64,000 nucleotides of DNA from Cytophagales bacterium (lineage in GTDB: Bacteria > Bacteroidota > Bacteroidia > Cytophagales > Cyclobacteriaceae): NCBI GenBank assembly GCA_022360015.1, contig JAKSDQ010000251.1, forward strand, positions 172,137 through 236,136, given 5' to 3'. The number at the start of each line of letters is the position of its first letter. Position 1 is the stretch's first letter. The position numbers and the translations under genes are program-made. Shown piece after piece: positions 8,245 through 16,228 of the stretch. The notes beneath the pieces were generated by a model. The model was not told where the DNA came from. It saw only the letters and a list, made by a program, of their open reading frames with translations, and searched no databases.

Positions 8245-9351
8245 TCAGTGACGTGGGACTTGATCCGCTGTTAAAAAACGGGCCAGCAACCGGTGAAAAT
8301 GGTGTACCCCCTGTTCTCTTTCGGGCGAAAACCTTCCTGTGCCATAATACCTGGAGCCAACACCGGTCTGAACACTTTCTACAATTAATTCATCTTCCTG
8401 TTCAACACGGTCAAGCGATGCACCGGCCCCCTTGTCCAGCTTTGACTGGTCGTAGACATAGGTAAGGAAGGAAACCCTGGTTCGGTCGATGGATTGCGGC
8501 TTTACAATGTTAACCGATAATCCCCAAGGATAAAAATTGAACATCAAATTAGGAAAAATCCAATAGTAATATGCGGCCACCTTTTGGCCGATGTCCACGT
8601 GTCCCTCCGGCAGGTCGAACACTTCGTCATGACCATCTGAATAGCCAATTTGCAGAACGAAGTAATCGTCAATTAGTGTCGCATAGTTACCATAGTGCAG
8701 TACATCATTTAAACGCTTGTGTACATAAGGAATATGAAATCCTTCAAGGTAATTGTCGCAATACAATGCCCAATGGGCATCGACCGTGTAATCCTTTGAT
8801 TTTTCAGCATCGTACCTGAATGTTTCCAGGGGCAGAAACCCAACTCTTTCGTTTATTTTGGCGATAATTTTATCTAATCGAAATGCAGGTTCAGGCCCGG
8901 TAAAAATAAACGGCCCCCATTGTGCAAGCATAAATTCATGCAAATCCTCGCAAGGCCGTGGAAAATCCATAGCCTCGCCGAATTCCGGCATAAACTCAAA
9001 CCGCCCCGCCAGATCAAACCGCCTGCCATGATACAGACAGACAAGCTTTTGAAGCTTCCCGGGGCGCTGCACAACCAGATTAGCCCGGTGAGTACATACG
9101 TTGCTCAAACATCTTAAATGACCGGCCTCATCCCGGACTAAAACCATGGGCTCCTCCAAAAAGCCCTCTAACAGGGTAAACGGATACGCAAAGGCGCCAT
9201 GCGGAATACAGTCTTCATCACCTGCCCATTGCCAGGTTTGCATAAATACTTTTTCTTTCAACCGCTCAAAAATATTCCGGTCCCTGTAAAAAATGCCGGG
9301 AAGCGTTTCAGCTTTGGTAATGTCAGGATCGATATAAAAATTATATTTCAT
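8245..9351 (-). CDS. Rieske non-heme iron oxygenase, alpha-subunit type
   Basis: A 368-residue ring-hydroxylating-dioxygenase-type protein. The Rieske [2Fe-2S] ligands are Cys86-x-His88 (NVCTHRANL) and Cys105-x2-His108 (VCLYHGRRFD). The C-terminal mononuclear iron site is visible in CDNYLEGFHIPYVH (Asp-x2-x-His-x4-His pattern). The usual HGW after the second Rieske pair is HGR here. Related enzymes include aromatic dioxygenases and choline/carnitine/stachydrine-type monooxygenases. No reductase, ferredoxin or beta-subunit gene is adjacent, so electrons must come from elsewhere. It lies 73 bases downstream of the LytTR regulator on the same strand. Confidence 0.85.
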   Translation of the reverse strand: MKYNFYIDPDITKAETLPGIFYRDRNIFERLKEKVFMQTWQWAGDEDCIPHGAFAYPFTLLEGFLEEPMVLVRDEAGHLRCLSNVCTHRANLVVQRPGKLQKLVCLYHGRRFDLAGRFEFMPEFGEAMDFPRPCEDLHEFMLAQWGPFIFTGPEPAFRLDKIIAKINERVGFLPLETFRYDAEKSKDYTVDAHWALYCDNYLEGFHIPYVHKRLNDVLHYGNYATLIDDYFVLQIGYSDGHDEVFDLPEGHVDIGQKVAAYYYWIFPNLMFNFYPWGLSVNIVKPQSIDRTRVSFLTYVYDQSKLDKGAGASLDRVEQEDELIVESVQTGVGSRYYGTGRFSPEREQGVHHFHRLLARFLTADQVPRH

Positions 9352-9424
9352 CTAAGCTGACCATATTTCTTGTTTCTGTTATGATAAATATAACAAAGTA
9401 TGGTACAACTATGGGCATTAATTT

Positions 9425-10144
9425 TTACATCCTCCCCTCCAGCACCATTTTATTGAATATCGATTTGTAGGAGTCCCCGATAGGCAGATATTTGTCTTTG
9501 ATTTTTACTTTGCCTTTCCGGTAGGATTTTATCTTGTTAATCGACACAATATAGGACTTGTGAATTCTCACAAAAGCATTCTGTGGCAACGCGGTTTCCA
9601 GGGCTTTTAAGCTTTTAATCGTCAAAATCGGTTGCTGTTCCCCAATATACACTTTCAAATAATCTTTATACCCTTCGATGTATTCAATATCGCTTAAATT
9701 CACCTTGATAATGTTGTGGGTTGATTTCAGGAAAATGTAATCATCCACCCGAGGGGTGTCTTTTTCTGTAATGGTTACAGGGCCTTTGTGCATCATGTCG
9801 TATAACTTGTCGGTAGCCCTCAGGAGCCTGTTAAACGAGAAGGGCTTTAACAAATAATCTACGGCGTTTAGTTCAAAACCTTCAACCGCATATTGGGCAT
9901 AGGCCGTGGTCATAATAACCCTTGGCGGACGCTGCAGGCTTTTAAAAAAATCAATACCGGAAAAATCCGGCATATGGATGTCGAGAAAAACCAGATCTAC
10001 CTCATGCTCCTTTAAAAAATTAAGGGCTTTAAACGAATTCTCAAAACTTGCCAGCAATTTCAAATAAGGTATTTTTGCTACATATTCCTCCAATAATTCA
10101 ATCGCCAGGGGTTCATCGTCGATGATAATGCAGTTAATGATCAT
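9425..10144 (-). CDS. LytTR-family response regulator
   Basis: A 239-residue regulator. The receiver domain (about 1-120) has the acidic pocket IIIDDEP (Asp9/Asp10) and the phospho-acceptor Asp55 in VFLDIHMPD. The C-terminal LytTR DNA-binding domain (about 140-235) shows IIKVNLSDIEYIEGYKDY and FVRIHKSYIVSINKI, the family's typical motifs. Its start codon overlaps the end of the kinase gene by four bases (ATGA), so the two are translationally coupled. LytTR regulators bind pairs of short direct repeats. The target is unknown, but the upstream lipoprotein genes and the downstream oxygenase are natural candidates. Confidence 0.92.
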   Translation of the reverse strand: MIINCIIIDDEPLAIELLEEYVAKIPYLKLLASFENSFKALNFLKEHEVDLVFLDIHMPDFSGIDFFKSLQRPPRVIMTTAYAQYAVEGFELNAVDYLLKPFSFNRLLRATDKLYDMMHKGPVTITEKDTPRVDDYIFLKSTHNIIKVNLSDIEYIEGYKDYLKVYIGEQQPILTIKSLKALETALPQNAFVRIHKSYIVSINKIKSYRKGKVKIKDKYLPIGDSYKSIFNKMVLEGRM

Positions 10145-11208
10145 ACTAAAATGGTTAACTTGGTTTCGTAATAATCGGGTGACTCATTAATCCTGAGCTC
10201 ATAGCGGTCAGGATAACACAGGTTTAATCGTCTGATTGTATTGGAAAGTCCAATTCCGGAGTGTCCGTTGGTGGAATCCAGTGTAGAGGTATTGGCTTGT
10301 TTTTTAGTATTATATACGTCAAATTTGATGACACTTGCCTCCACCTTCAGGTTAATAGAAACCAGCGAGACCCGGTTGTAGGAGACCCCATGTTTAAAAG
10401 CATTTTCTAAAAAAGGGATCAGGATTAAAGGCTCGATGTATATGGTGGAAAAATTGCCACTTTCAGTAAAATCTATCTTTACAGACTCCTTTCGTGATAT
10501 TCTTAAACGCTGAAGTGCGATGTAGTTTTTCAGGCATTGAATCTCTTGTGTTAGTTTAATCTTTTTTTGAACGGAATCATACAGAATATACCGCATCAGG
10601 TCGGAAAGCAACAGTATGGCCTGGCTGGCATTTTTGGAGTTTCTTTGGGTAAGGGAATAAATATTATTCAATGAATTAAAGAGAAAGTGAGGGTTGATCT
10701 GTGACTTTAAAAAAGAAAGCTCCGAGTATAGTTTTTCTTTTTTTATCTCTTCCTTCTCACGGCGCTGCTCTTCGGATTTTAAGATCATTTCAAAACTGGT
10801 TCCAATAGAAAAGGTAAGGATGAAAGGAAAAATCAACTGCAGGGGAATGGTAAAAGATCTTGGCCTGACCCCTTCCAACCCGACGGCTTTTGCCTCCAGA
10901 ATCTCTGCAAAGAGAGAAAGGGTTTCGATTTGGGTATTTATCAATAAAATCACCAAAAAAGACAGGACAATAGCACCGATATACCACACATAACGCTGGC
11001 CATTGAGAAACTTTGGGATAAAAACAAAAACATTAAGTAAATAAAATGGGACAAACAGCGAACCCCGGATGGTAAGCAATTTGGCAAACTCGGAATTTGA
11101 ACGCAAGGGTAGCACGAGCCAGGGTAATGACATCATTACCACCAAAACCAAAATATGGAATGCTAAGCGGTATTTTTTAATGTGCACTTTAGCCATGCTG
11201 TTTTCCAT
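10141..11208 (-). CDS. LytS-type sensor histidine kinase
   Basis: A 355-residue membrane kinase. The first ~150 residues hold four hydrophobic segments (HILVLVVMMSLPWLVLPL, then around 50-65, 75-95 and 120-140). A charged coiled-coil linker (SEEQRREKEEIKKEKLYSEL) leads to the phospho-acceptor His in SQINPHFLFNSLNNI (near residue 175), typical of the His_kinase (PF06580) family. The ATP-binding domain follows with PLILIPFLENAFKHGV (N box) and GIGLSNTIRRL (G box). It has no large extracellular sensor domain, so it probably senses the membrane itself or a partner. It sits 19 bases after the Kelch lipoprotein gene and overlaps the regulator gene. Confidence 0.92.
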   Translation of the reverse strand: MENSMAKVHIKKYRLAFHILVLVVMMSLPWLVLPLRSNSEFAKLLTIRGSLFVPFYLLNVFVFIPKFLNGQRYVWYIGAIVLSFLVILLINTQIETLSLFAEILEAKAVGLEGVRPRSFTIPLQLIFPFILTFSIGTSFEMILKSEEQRREKEEIKKEKLYSELSFLKSQINPHFLFNSLNNIYSLTQRNSKNASQAILLLSDLMRYILYDSVQKKIKLTQEIQCLKNYIALQRLRISRKESVKIDFTESGNFSTIYIEPLILIPFLENAFKHGVSYNRVSLVSINLKVEASVIKFDVYNTKKQANTSTLDSTNGHSGIGLSNTIRRLNLCYPDRYELRINESPDYYETKLTILV

Positions 11209-11227
11209 GGTGCTTGGTGATCAGATT

Positions 11228-12247
11228 CTAGTCATCTTCTTCATAGACCTCATCCGGCCTGAATTCATAAGTATCGTCAAACCTTCTCGTACCATTTTGG
11301 CCTGTTGTGACAAACACCCTGCCCTGCAGCATATAGTGCACCGCCACTATCCTGGAGGCCCCTTCAAAGTCAGTTTTATCTTCCCACACATCGTTGCCAG
11401 GATTAAACTCCCAGACGGAACTTTGAACGGTGCCGTTTGATCCTCCAACAATGTATCCCCTGCCATTTAAACCAAAAGCAATAGCATCATGACGGTTTAC
11501 TGCAAGCAGGAATTCATCATAATAATCGTCTTCATCATCCAAAGAACGGTCAATCCATGTATTGTCAGCAGGATTGAACTCCCACAGGTCACTTTCATAT
11601 AAGCCATTGTTTCTTCCGGTGCCTACATATACCAGGTCATTCACAATAAAAGACACAGCTTCTTCCCTTTTTGGGCCAGGCAAACTTCTGATTTCTGTCC
11701 AACTGTCAGTTCCGGGATTATATTCCCAAAAGTCGTTATTAAAATTATCCCCATCAAAACCTGTTCCGACATACCCCCTACCGTTTATGGCAAACCCCAC
11801 TGCGTTGTATCTTCTGGTTCCTGCAAAATCCCTCAACTGGGTCCATTGGTCTTTGGCAGGGTCATATTTCCAGAAATCCCTCAGCTCCTCGATATCCTCA
11901 TCGCGGTTATAGCCTAACCCCACATAGCCGATACCGTCGATACTAAAAGCTACTGACCTTTCACGCAAAACTCCGGGGAAAGAATCTTTTTGCTGCCAGA
12001 TACCGCTTTCCAGGTCGAACTCATAAAAGTCCGCCAGGTAATCATCTCCATCGTAACCTAATCCCACATAGGCCCTTTCATTGGCCACAAAAGCTATGGC
12101 GCCGCCCCGGGGTCTTCCTCTGAAGGGAAGGGTTTCTATCCAGTTTCCGTCATCTTCATCTTCATCGGAATCTTCACAAGCTGTGAAGCTGAAAACTGAA
12201 GTAACAATCAACAAAAAGTAAACCGGCCAACGTACAATAAATTTCAT
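11228..12247 (-). CDS. Kelch-repeat lipoprotein
   Basis: About 339 residues from the ATG at 12247, chosen because it gives a lipoprotein signal ending SVFSFTAC; a longer frame to 12295 would bury it. The lipobox is followed by an acidic linker (EDSDEDEDDG). Six Kelch-like blades then repeat the pattern 'R..av.f.i.g.gYvG.G.dgd...dfwey.p..d.W......pg', for example NGRGYVGTGFDGDNFNNDFW. This predicts a six-bladed beta-propeller on the outer membrane. It lies 34 bases after the DUF4270 gene and 19 before the kinase gene, suggesting one transcription unit in which a surface complex and its regulator are encoded together. Confidence 0.85.
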   Translation of the reverse strand: MKFIVRWPVYFLLIVTSVFSFTACEDSDEDEDDGNWIETLPFRGRPRGGAIAFVANERAYVGLGYDGDDYLADFYEFDLESGIWQQKDSFPGVLRERSVAFSIDGIGYVGLGYNRDEDIEELRDFWKYDPAKDQWTQLRDFAGTRRYNAVGFAINGRGYVGTGFDGDNFNNDFWEYNPGTDSWTEIRSLPGPKREEAVSFIVNDLVYVGTGRNNGLYESDLWEFNPADNTWIDRSLDDEDDYYDEFLLAVNRHDAIAFGLNGRGYIVGGSNGTVQSSVWEFNPGNDVWEDKTDFEGASRIVAVHYMLQGRVFVTTGQNGTRRFDDTYEFRPDEVYEEDD

Positions 12248-12281
12248 TTTTGTAATTAAATTAAGGTTCATTTCAAAAACA

Positions 12282-13610
12282 TCAATCTTCCACAAGTGAT
12301 ATATATAAAACCGTGAGTTCCATCACGTATTCATGGCTTGAATCCCCAATAAAAAGCCTGTTAACGGTGCTGTTAAAAAGACTGTCAGGTGGCATGATTA
12401 ACAAGGCATTTTCGTTGAATTCATCAATATCTAATTGACTGTTAATAAATGGTGTAACATTGATTTCGTAGCGGGTTTCCCTGTCCAGTACAATATCTTC
12501 CAAAAGCCTAACCGGGTTTTCCAGTCCCCCGATGATCTCGTTTTCCTCATCGATTACATAAACAATGAGATTTTCAGGCAAAGGGGTGCCTGTACCGTAA
12601 GAATGATTGATTGGTCTCAGGGTAAGCACCGCATTGTTGATAAAAAAATCATCACCGGCAAAAATCAATGCGCTGATATGCGGAATCCGTATCTTGATGC
12701 CCAACCCGGCGCCGGCCTGCATGTATACCTCGTTGTCTGTGACTGTTGAATTCAAATCTTCTTCAAGGGTAAACAATTCCGATAGCCTGGTATCGGACCG
12801 GTCATAAATTATCTGACTGAAATAGGGCTCGTCACCAATGGAAAAAGTCAGGTATTTTTGATCGGTAGGGATAACAGATTTGTCCTGGTAATATATTCTC
12901 AACTGGGAATTTGTAGAAAAACCAATGATGCTGTTGCTTTGAAGGGAATCCGGAACCAGGGCAAAGCCTTTAAGATACTCTGAAAACTCAATGGCATTGG
13001 ACAGAATTTCACTACCGTCATAAGCCAGTTGGATCAACTCCCGCCCTAATGCATCAGAAATTCTAAACTCGACTTCGTCATCCCTGAAGGGTCTCGGAGA
13101 GATGTTATAACTACCCAGTGGCTCACTTTCAAGATAACGATCAGGAGACAACTCGCGGAAAGTGGTGTTGTAAAGAAACCCTGTTTCATCATCATACTCC
13201 AATTCGTCAGTTAAACTATAAAGTGTGTATACCTGTTCCTGTAAAGTATCGTAATAATAATAGCCGTCGAACTCCAGGTACAAGGTGATTGAATCATATA
13301 CAGCCACGTCCTCATCCAGCGCATAGGTAGCGTCCAGCCCCACCTCGAAAAAGCCGGTTGATTTCAGTTTTCCCAGTGTTTCATCTTCGGCATAGCCAAA
13401 TAGTATTCTGCCTGTGCGGCTGGTTTGTAAACAGTCGAACTGAATGGTCGAGGTTACCAGTTCCATCGTGTCTACATAGGTAATCTCAAATGACTCATCA
13501 TTAAAAAAATCAGTATTTATCGTATTCGGATCTTCAATGCAAGCCATTAATACCAGGGGCATGATGATCGATAGCCATAAACTTTTTACCAAAATCCGGG
13601 GTTTATCCAT
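12282..13610 (-). CDS. DUF4270 family lipoprotein
   Basis: A 442-residue lipoprotein (lipobox LVLMAC, then IEDPNTINTDFF). The N-terminal half reads like DUF4270 proteins of Bacteroidota: RTGRILFGYAEDETLGKL and the long beta-rich stretch with DSITLYLEFDGYYYYD. The remainder is acidic, beta-rich and without catalytic motifs. DUF4270 proteins are predicted surface or periplasmic lipoproteins of unknown role. It is the first gene of the minus-strand run that includes the Kelch lipoprotein and LytS/LytTR pair, and its start is 225 bases from a divergent outer-membrane protein gene. Confidence 0.8.
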   Translation of the reverse strand: MDKPRILVKSLWLSIIMPLVLMACIEDPNTINTDFFNDESFEITYVDTMELVTSTIQFDCLQTSRTGRILFGYAEDETLGKLKSTGFFEVGLDATYALDEDVAVYDSITLYLEFDGYYYYDTLQEQVYTLYSLTDELEYDDETGFLYNTTFRELSPDRYLESEPLGSYNISPRPFRDDEVEFRISDALGRELIQLAYDGSEILSNAIEFSEYLKGFALVPDSLQSNSIIGFSTNSQLRIYYQDKSVIPTDQKYLTFSIGDEPYFSQIIYDRSDTRLSELFTLEEDLNSTVTDNEVYMQAGAGLGIKIRIPHISALIFAGDDFFINNAVLTLRPINHSYGTGTPLPENLIVYVIDEENEIIGGLENPVRLLEDIVLDRETRYEINVTPFINSQLDIDEFNENALLIMPPDSLFNSTVNRLFIGDSSHEYVMELTVLYISLVED

Positions 13611-13835
13611 ATCCGAAACTAGTTATTGACGGTTTAACCCTTAAAATATTATATACCAGATTAACTGGTTTATCTACCTGGATACGGACTTTATAGAAAA
13701 CCCCGGTCTTGTCAGATGAAACCGTTTTGGCAGGTAAGCTTTCCGGTTTGAACCCGAAAACCAGCGTGTTCATCTAATATAATTGTGAGCCATCGAATAG
13801 CTCCTACATTAGCATGATCAACATCTGGTCATACA

Positions 13836-15089
13836 ATGAAATATTTCAGGTTCTTCAGGCTGCTGATCCTGGTATCTATGCCATTGATCATTTTCGGCCA
13901 CAGGCGTTGCGGGGCGCAGAGCATCGCCGGATCTGCCTACACGGTATTTGGGATAGGCGATTTATTACCGCGGCAATCGGCCGTAAACAAAGGTCTGGGA
14001 GGGAGTGGCATAGGGTTGAGAAACGATTTTTTTATCAATTTACAAAATCCGGCTTCTTACACAGCGATCAGCAGTCCGGTCACCCAATTGTTTGAAATGG
14101 GGGCCCTGGTGGAATTTGATCGGTTCAGAACCACAAGTTCGGAAGAATCAAGCGCAAGCGGTGGTATCGGCAATATCAACCTTTGGTTCAGACTTTCACC
14201 CAAATGGGCCACAACCGTTGGCTTTGCGCCTTACAGTAAGGTGGATTATGATATTACCACGCAACGGAACCTGGGGGCACTGACAAATCAGGGCATCATC
14301 AACTACCAGGGCAGTGGCGGATTCAACCAGGTATACCTCGGTAATGCATTTCAGGTCACGAAAAACTGGTCTGTAGGTGTTAACAGCGCTTTGATTTTTG
14401 GGTCTATCCTCAAGACCGAGCTCATCGAGTCACTGGAGCTGGCCAACAACTTTTGGGTGGAAAATCAACTGTACATGAATAAGTTCTACTTTGATTTCGG
14501 TACCCAATACAGCATATTTCTGGCAAAGTCCAACCTCACCTTAGGCGCTACATTTGCTTATGAAAGCGAGTTTAGTGTTACCAACGAAACAACCTTGTTC
14601 GAATCCAGGCTAAATACCATTAGTGGTGAAACAACCACCGAAGATAATTATTTACTTCCCTTATCCGCAGGGTTTGGCATGTCCTTTAACACTTCCCGAT
14701 CTACCATTTCCGCCGACGTAAAATATCAAAACTGGTCTTCTGCTTCTTTTAGCGATGACCACGGCTTCCGCGATACCTTTCACTATGCCCTGGGTTATGA
14801 GTATAAAACAAACTTCAATAGCGACCACAACTTTGATCTGGTCAACCTCAGATCAGGTGTATTTTATAAGGACAATTACCTGGATCTCAGCAACGGCACC
14901 TTTAGCGAATGGGGATTCAATATCGGTGTTGGCATTCCGGTACAAGGTAATAAGACGAGTATAAACCTTAACTACACTTATCACCAACGGGGAACTACTG
15001 AAAACGGCCTTATAGAAGAAACTGTTAGCCAGATTAACTTTGACGTTGTTATCAGGGACGTATGGTTCATCAGAAGAAAGTTTGATTGA
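13836..15089 (+). CDS. Outer-membrane beta-barrel protein (FadL-like)
   Basis: A 417-residue protein with an N-terminal signal (hydrophobic to about residue 28, ending CGAQS) and the motif SAYTVFGIGDLLPRQSAV, GGSGIGLRND, NPASYTAISSP. This 'FGIGD...G..GIGL...NPAS' start is shared by a family of Bacteroidota barrel proteins distantly like FadL. The rest alternates strands ending in aromatic residues, and the last strand ends VIRDVWFIRRKFD. It probably forms a 14-stranded-type barrel for uptake or anchoring. It is divergent from the DUF4270 gene; such pairs often face each other in this phylum. The substrate is unknown. Confidence 0.75.
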   Translation: MKYFRFFRLLILVSMPLIIFGHRRCGAQSIAGSAYTVFGIGDLLPRQSAVNKGLGGSGIGLRNDFFINLQNPASYTAISSPVTQLFEMGALVEFDRFRTTSSEESSASGGIGNINLWFRLSPKWATTVGFAPYSKVDYDITTQRNLGALTNQGIINYQGSGGFNQVYLGNAFQVTKNWSVGVNSALIFGSILKTELIESLELANNFWVENQLYMNKFYFDFGTQYSIFLAKSNLTLGATFAYESEFSVTNETTLFESRLNTISGETTTEDNYLLPLSAGFGMSFNTSRSTISADVKYQNWSSASFSDDHGFRDTFHYALGYEYKTNFNSDHNFDLVNLRSGVFYKDNYLDLSNGTFSEWGFNIGVGIPVQGNKTSINLNYTYHQRGTTENGLIEETVSQINFDVVIRDVWFIRRKFD

Positions 15090-15110
15090 TAAACGTTCAG
15101 CAATGTGGTG

Positions 15111-15150
15111 AAATTGAAAATTGACAATTGACAATGTATAATGGACAATT
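15111..15150. repeat. AATTGACAATTG-type short tandem repeat
   Basis: The stretch contains ATTGACAATTGACAATG and then TGGACAATT. Degenerate tandem copies of 'attgacaattgacaatt' are a frequent intergenic element in Bacteroidota. The same motif frames the intergenic region at 33588-33784, so at least two loci in the window carry this family. Confidence 0.7.
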
Positions 15151-15307
15151 ATTTTAGGGTAGTACCCTTGGGGCTGCGATTATGGAATCATTGCATTCTC
15201 TGATGATTAAGGCTATCGGATAGGGTGAGCGGCTCGCTTGTGCTCCTACAGCGTCTGAAGGCACAAGCGGGACGAGGGTGTTGCACTACGTTTTTGACAA
15301 AATCCTT

Positions 15308-15366
15308 TGTGTGTCTTGGTGCCTCCGTGGTGAAAAATGGTGAACCACCAAGACACCAAGAGACAC
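15308..15366. repeat. Intergenic palindromic repeat, diverged copy 3
   Basis: Reads TGTGTCTTGGTGCCTCCG, then GTGGTGAAAAATGGTGAACC, then ACCAAGACACCAAGAGACACA. The centre matches copy 2 near 920-940 exactly, while the arms differ. It can fold as an imperfect hairpin. The flanking TTTTTGACAAAAT on its left is the inverted form of the tail that follows copies 1 and 2, so the element here is embedded in the opposite orientation. Confidence 0.75.
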
Positions 15367-15636
15367 AGCCGTTTTTGCCGGGGAGATGAGAATACAGGCA
15401 ACCTACAACTTAATCGGGGTTACTTGTATTACAAGGTACCGGATATGACAATATAGATCAATTTTTTGCATTATTCTTCCAAAAAAGTCTGGTGTCTTAA
15501 ATATGCCGGATTTTCACAAAAGTTACTTACAACGAATACTAAATTTAAAGCGTCTTTACAATAAATTATGGATTTACAGGGGGCTGATGAACAATTTTGC
15601 CTGTAAAAGCCGTTAATTAAAAATAATAGTTGAATT

Positions 15637-16200
15637 ATGGTGTACAATTACTTAATCTATCTTCCGGTTGCACTTTCCTTATTCCTTGCCAGTATTGGAC
15701 AAAAGGCTCCTGCGGAGGATAAGATTCACTGGAATAACAGCCGTAAGTTGTCATGGCAGGATTTTAAAGGCAACCCACGGGAGAGCAGTCAATTCAGTGC
15801 CGAATCAAGCCTTCAAATCTCCTATGGACTGAAGATCAGCCAAGAAGGGGGAGTTACAAATTACTCATTTACAGTAGACTGTTATTTTGAAAAGAAGGAC
15901 AGTTGGGTGAAGCCCGATAAAAAAACCGACGCCCTTCTAAAGCATGAGCAAATACACTTTGATATTGCTGAGTATTTTGCAAGAAAGTTAAGAAAGGAAT
16001 TCAAAAAAAATACCTTCACAATAGCCGATTATCAAAGCAAATCCAAGGCTATTTTCAACAAAAACTTCACAGAATATCAAAGCTACCAGACTGCCTATGA
16101 TGAGGATACACGACATGGCAGTATTCCTGAGGAACAGGCTAAGTGGGAAGAGAAAGTCGGGAATTTGCTGGTGAAAAGCAAAAATTATAAAAAAATGTGA
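15637..16200 (+). CDS. DUF922-family predicted secreted zinc protease
   Basis: A 187-residue protein with a signal-peptide-like N-terminus (to about residue 22) and the metalloprotease motif HEQIHFDIAEYFARKL (His103, Glu104, His107), which sits just after LLKH as in DUF922 proteins. An upstream LSWQDFKG (residues 38-45) is another family signature. The third zinc ligand is not certain. It would act in the periplasm on an unknown peptide or protein. The large secreted protein gene begins 28 bases downstream, so the two may share a transcript. Confidence 0.8.
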   Translation: MVYNYLIYLPVALSLFLASIGQKAPAEDKIHWNNSRKLSWQDFKGNPRESSQFSAESSLQISYGLKISQEGGVTNYSFTVDCYFEKKDSWVKPDKKTDALLKHEQIHFDIAEYFARKLRKEFKKNTFTIADYQSKSKAIFNKNFTEYQSYQTAYDEDTRHGSIPEEQAKWEEKVGNLLVKSKNYKKM

Positions 16201-16228
16201 CCTTTTAAGAAATGCCTAATTGCTGTAC

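Larger units (their letters stand above)
15090..15636. other. Intergenic stretch rich in repeats
   Basis: About 550 bases without a gene. From left to right it holds an AATTGACAATTG-type repeat (15111-15150), a GC-richer spacer with GGCACAAGCGGGACGAGGG near 15260, the start TTGCACTACGTTTTTGACAA (reverse complement of the tail of the 694-981 units), and a third palindromic unit (15308-15366). The last ~170 bases are AT-rich and should carry the promoter of the DUF922 protease gene. Confidence 0.65.
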
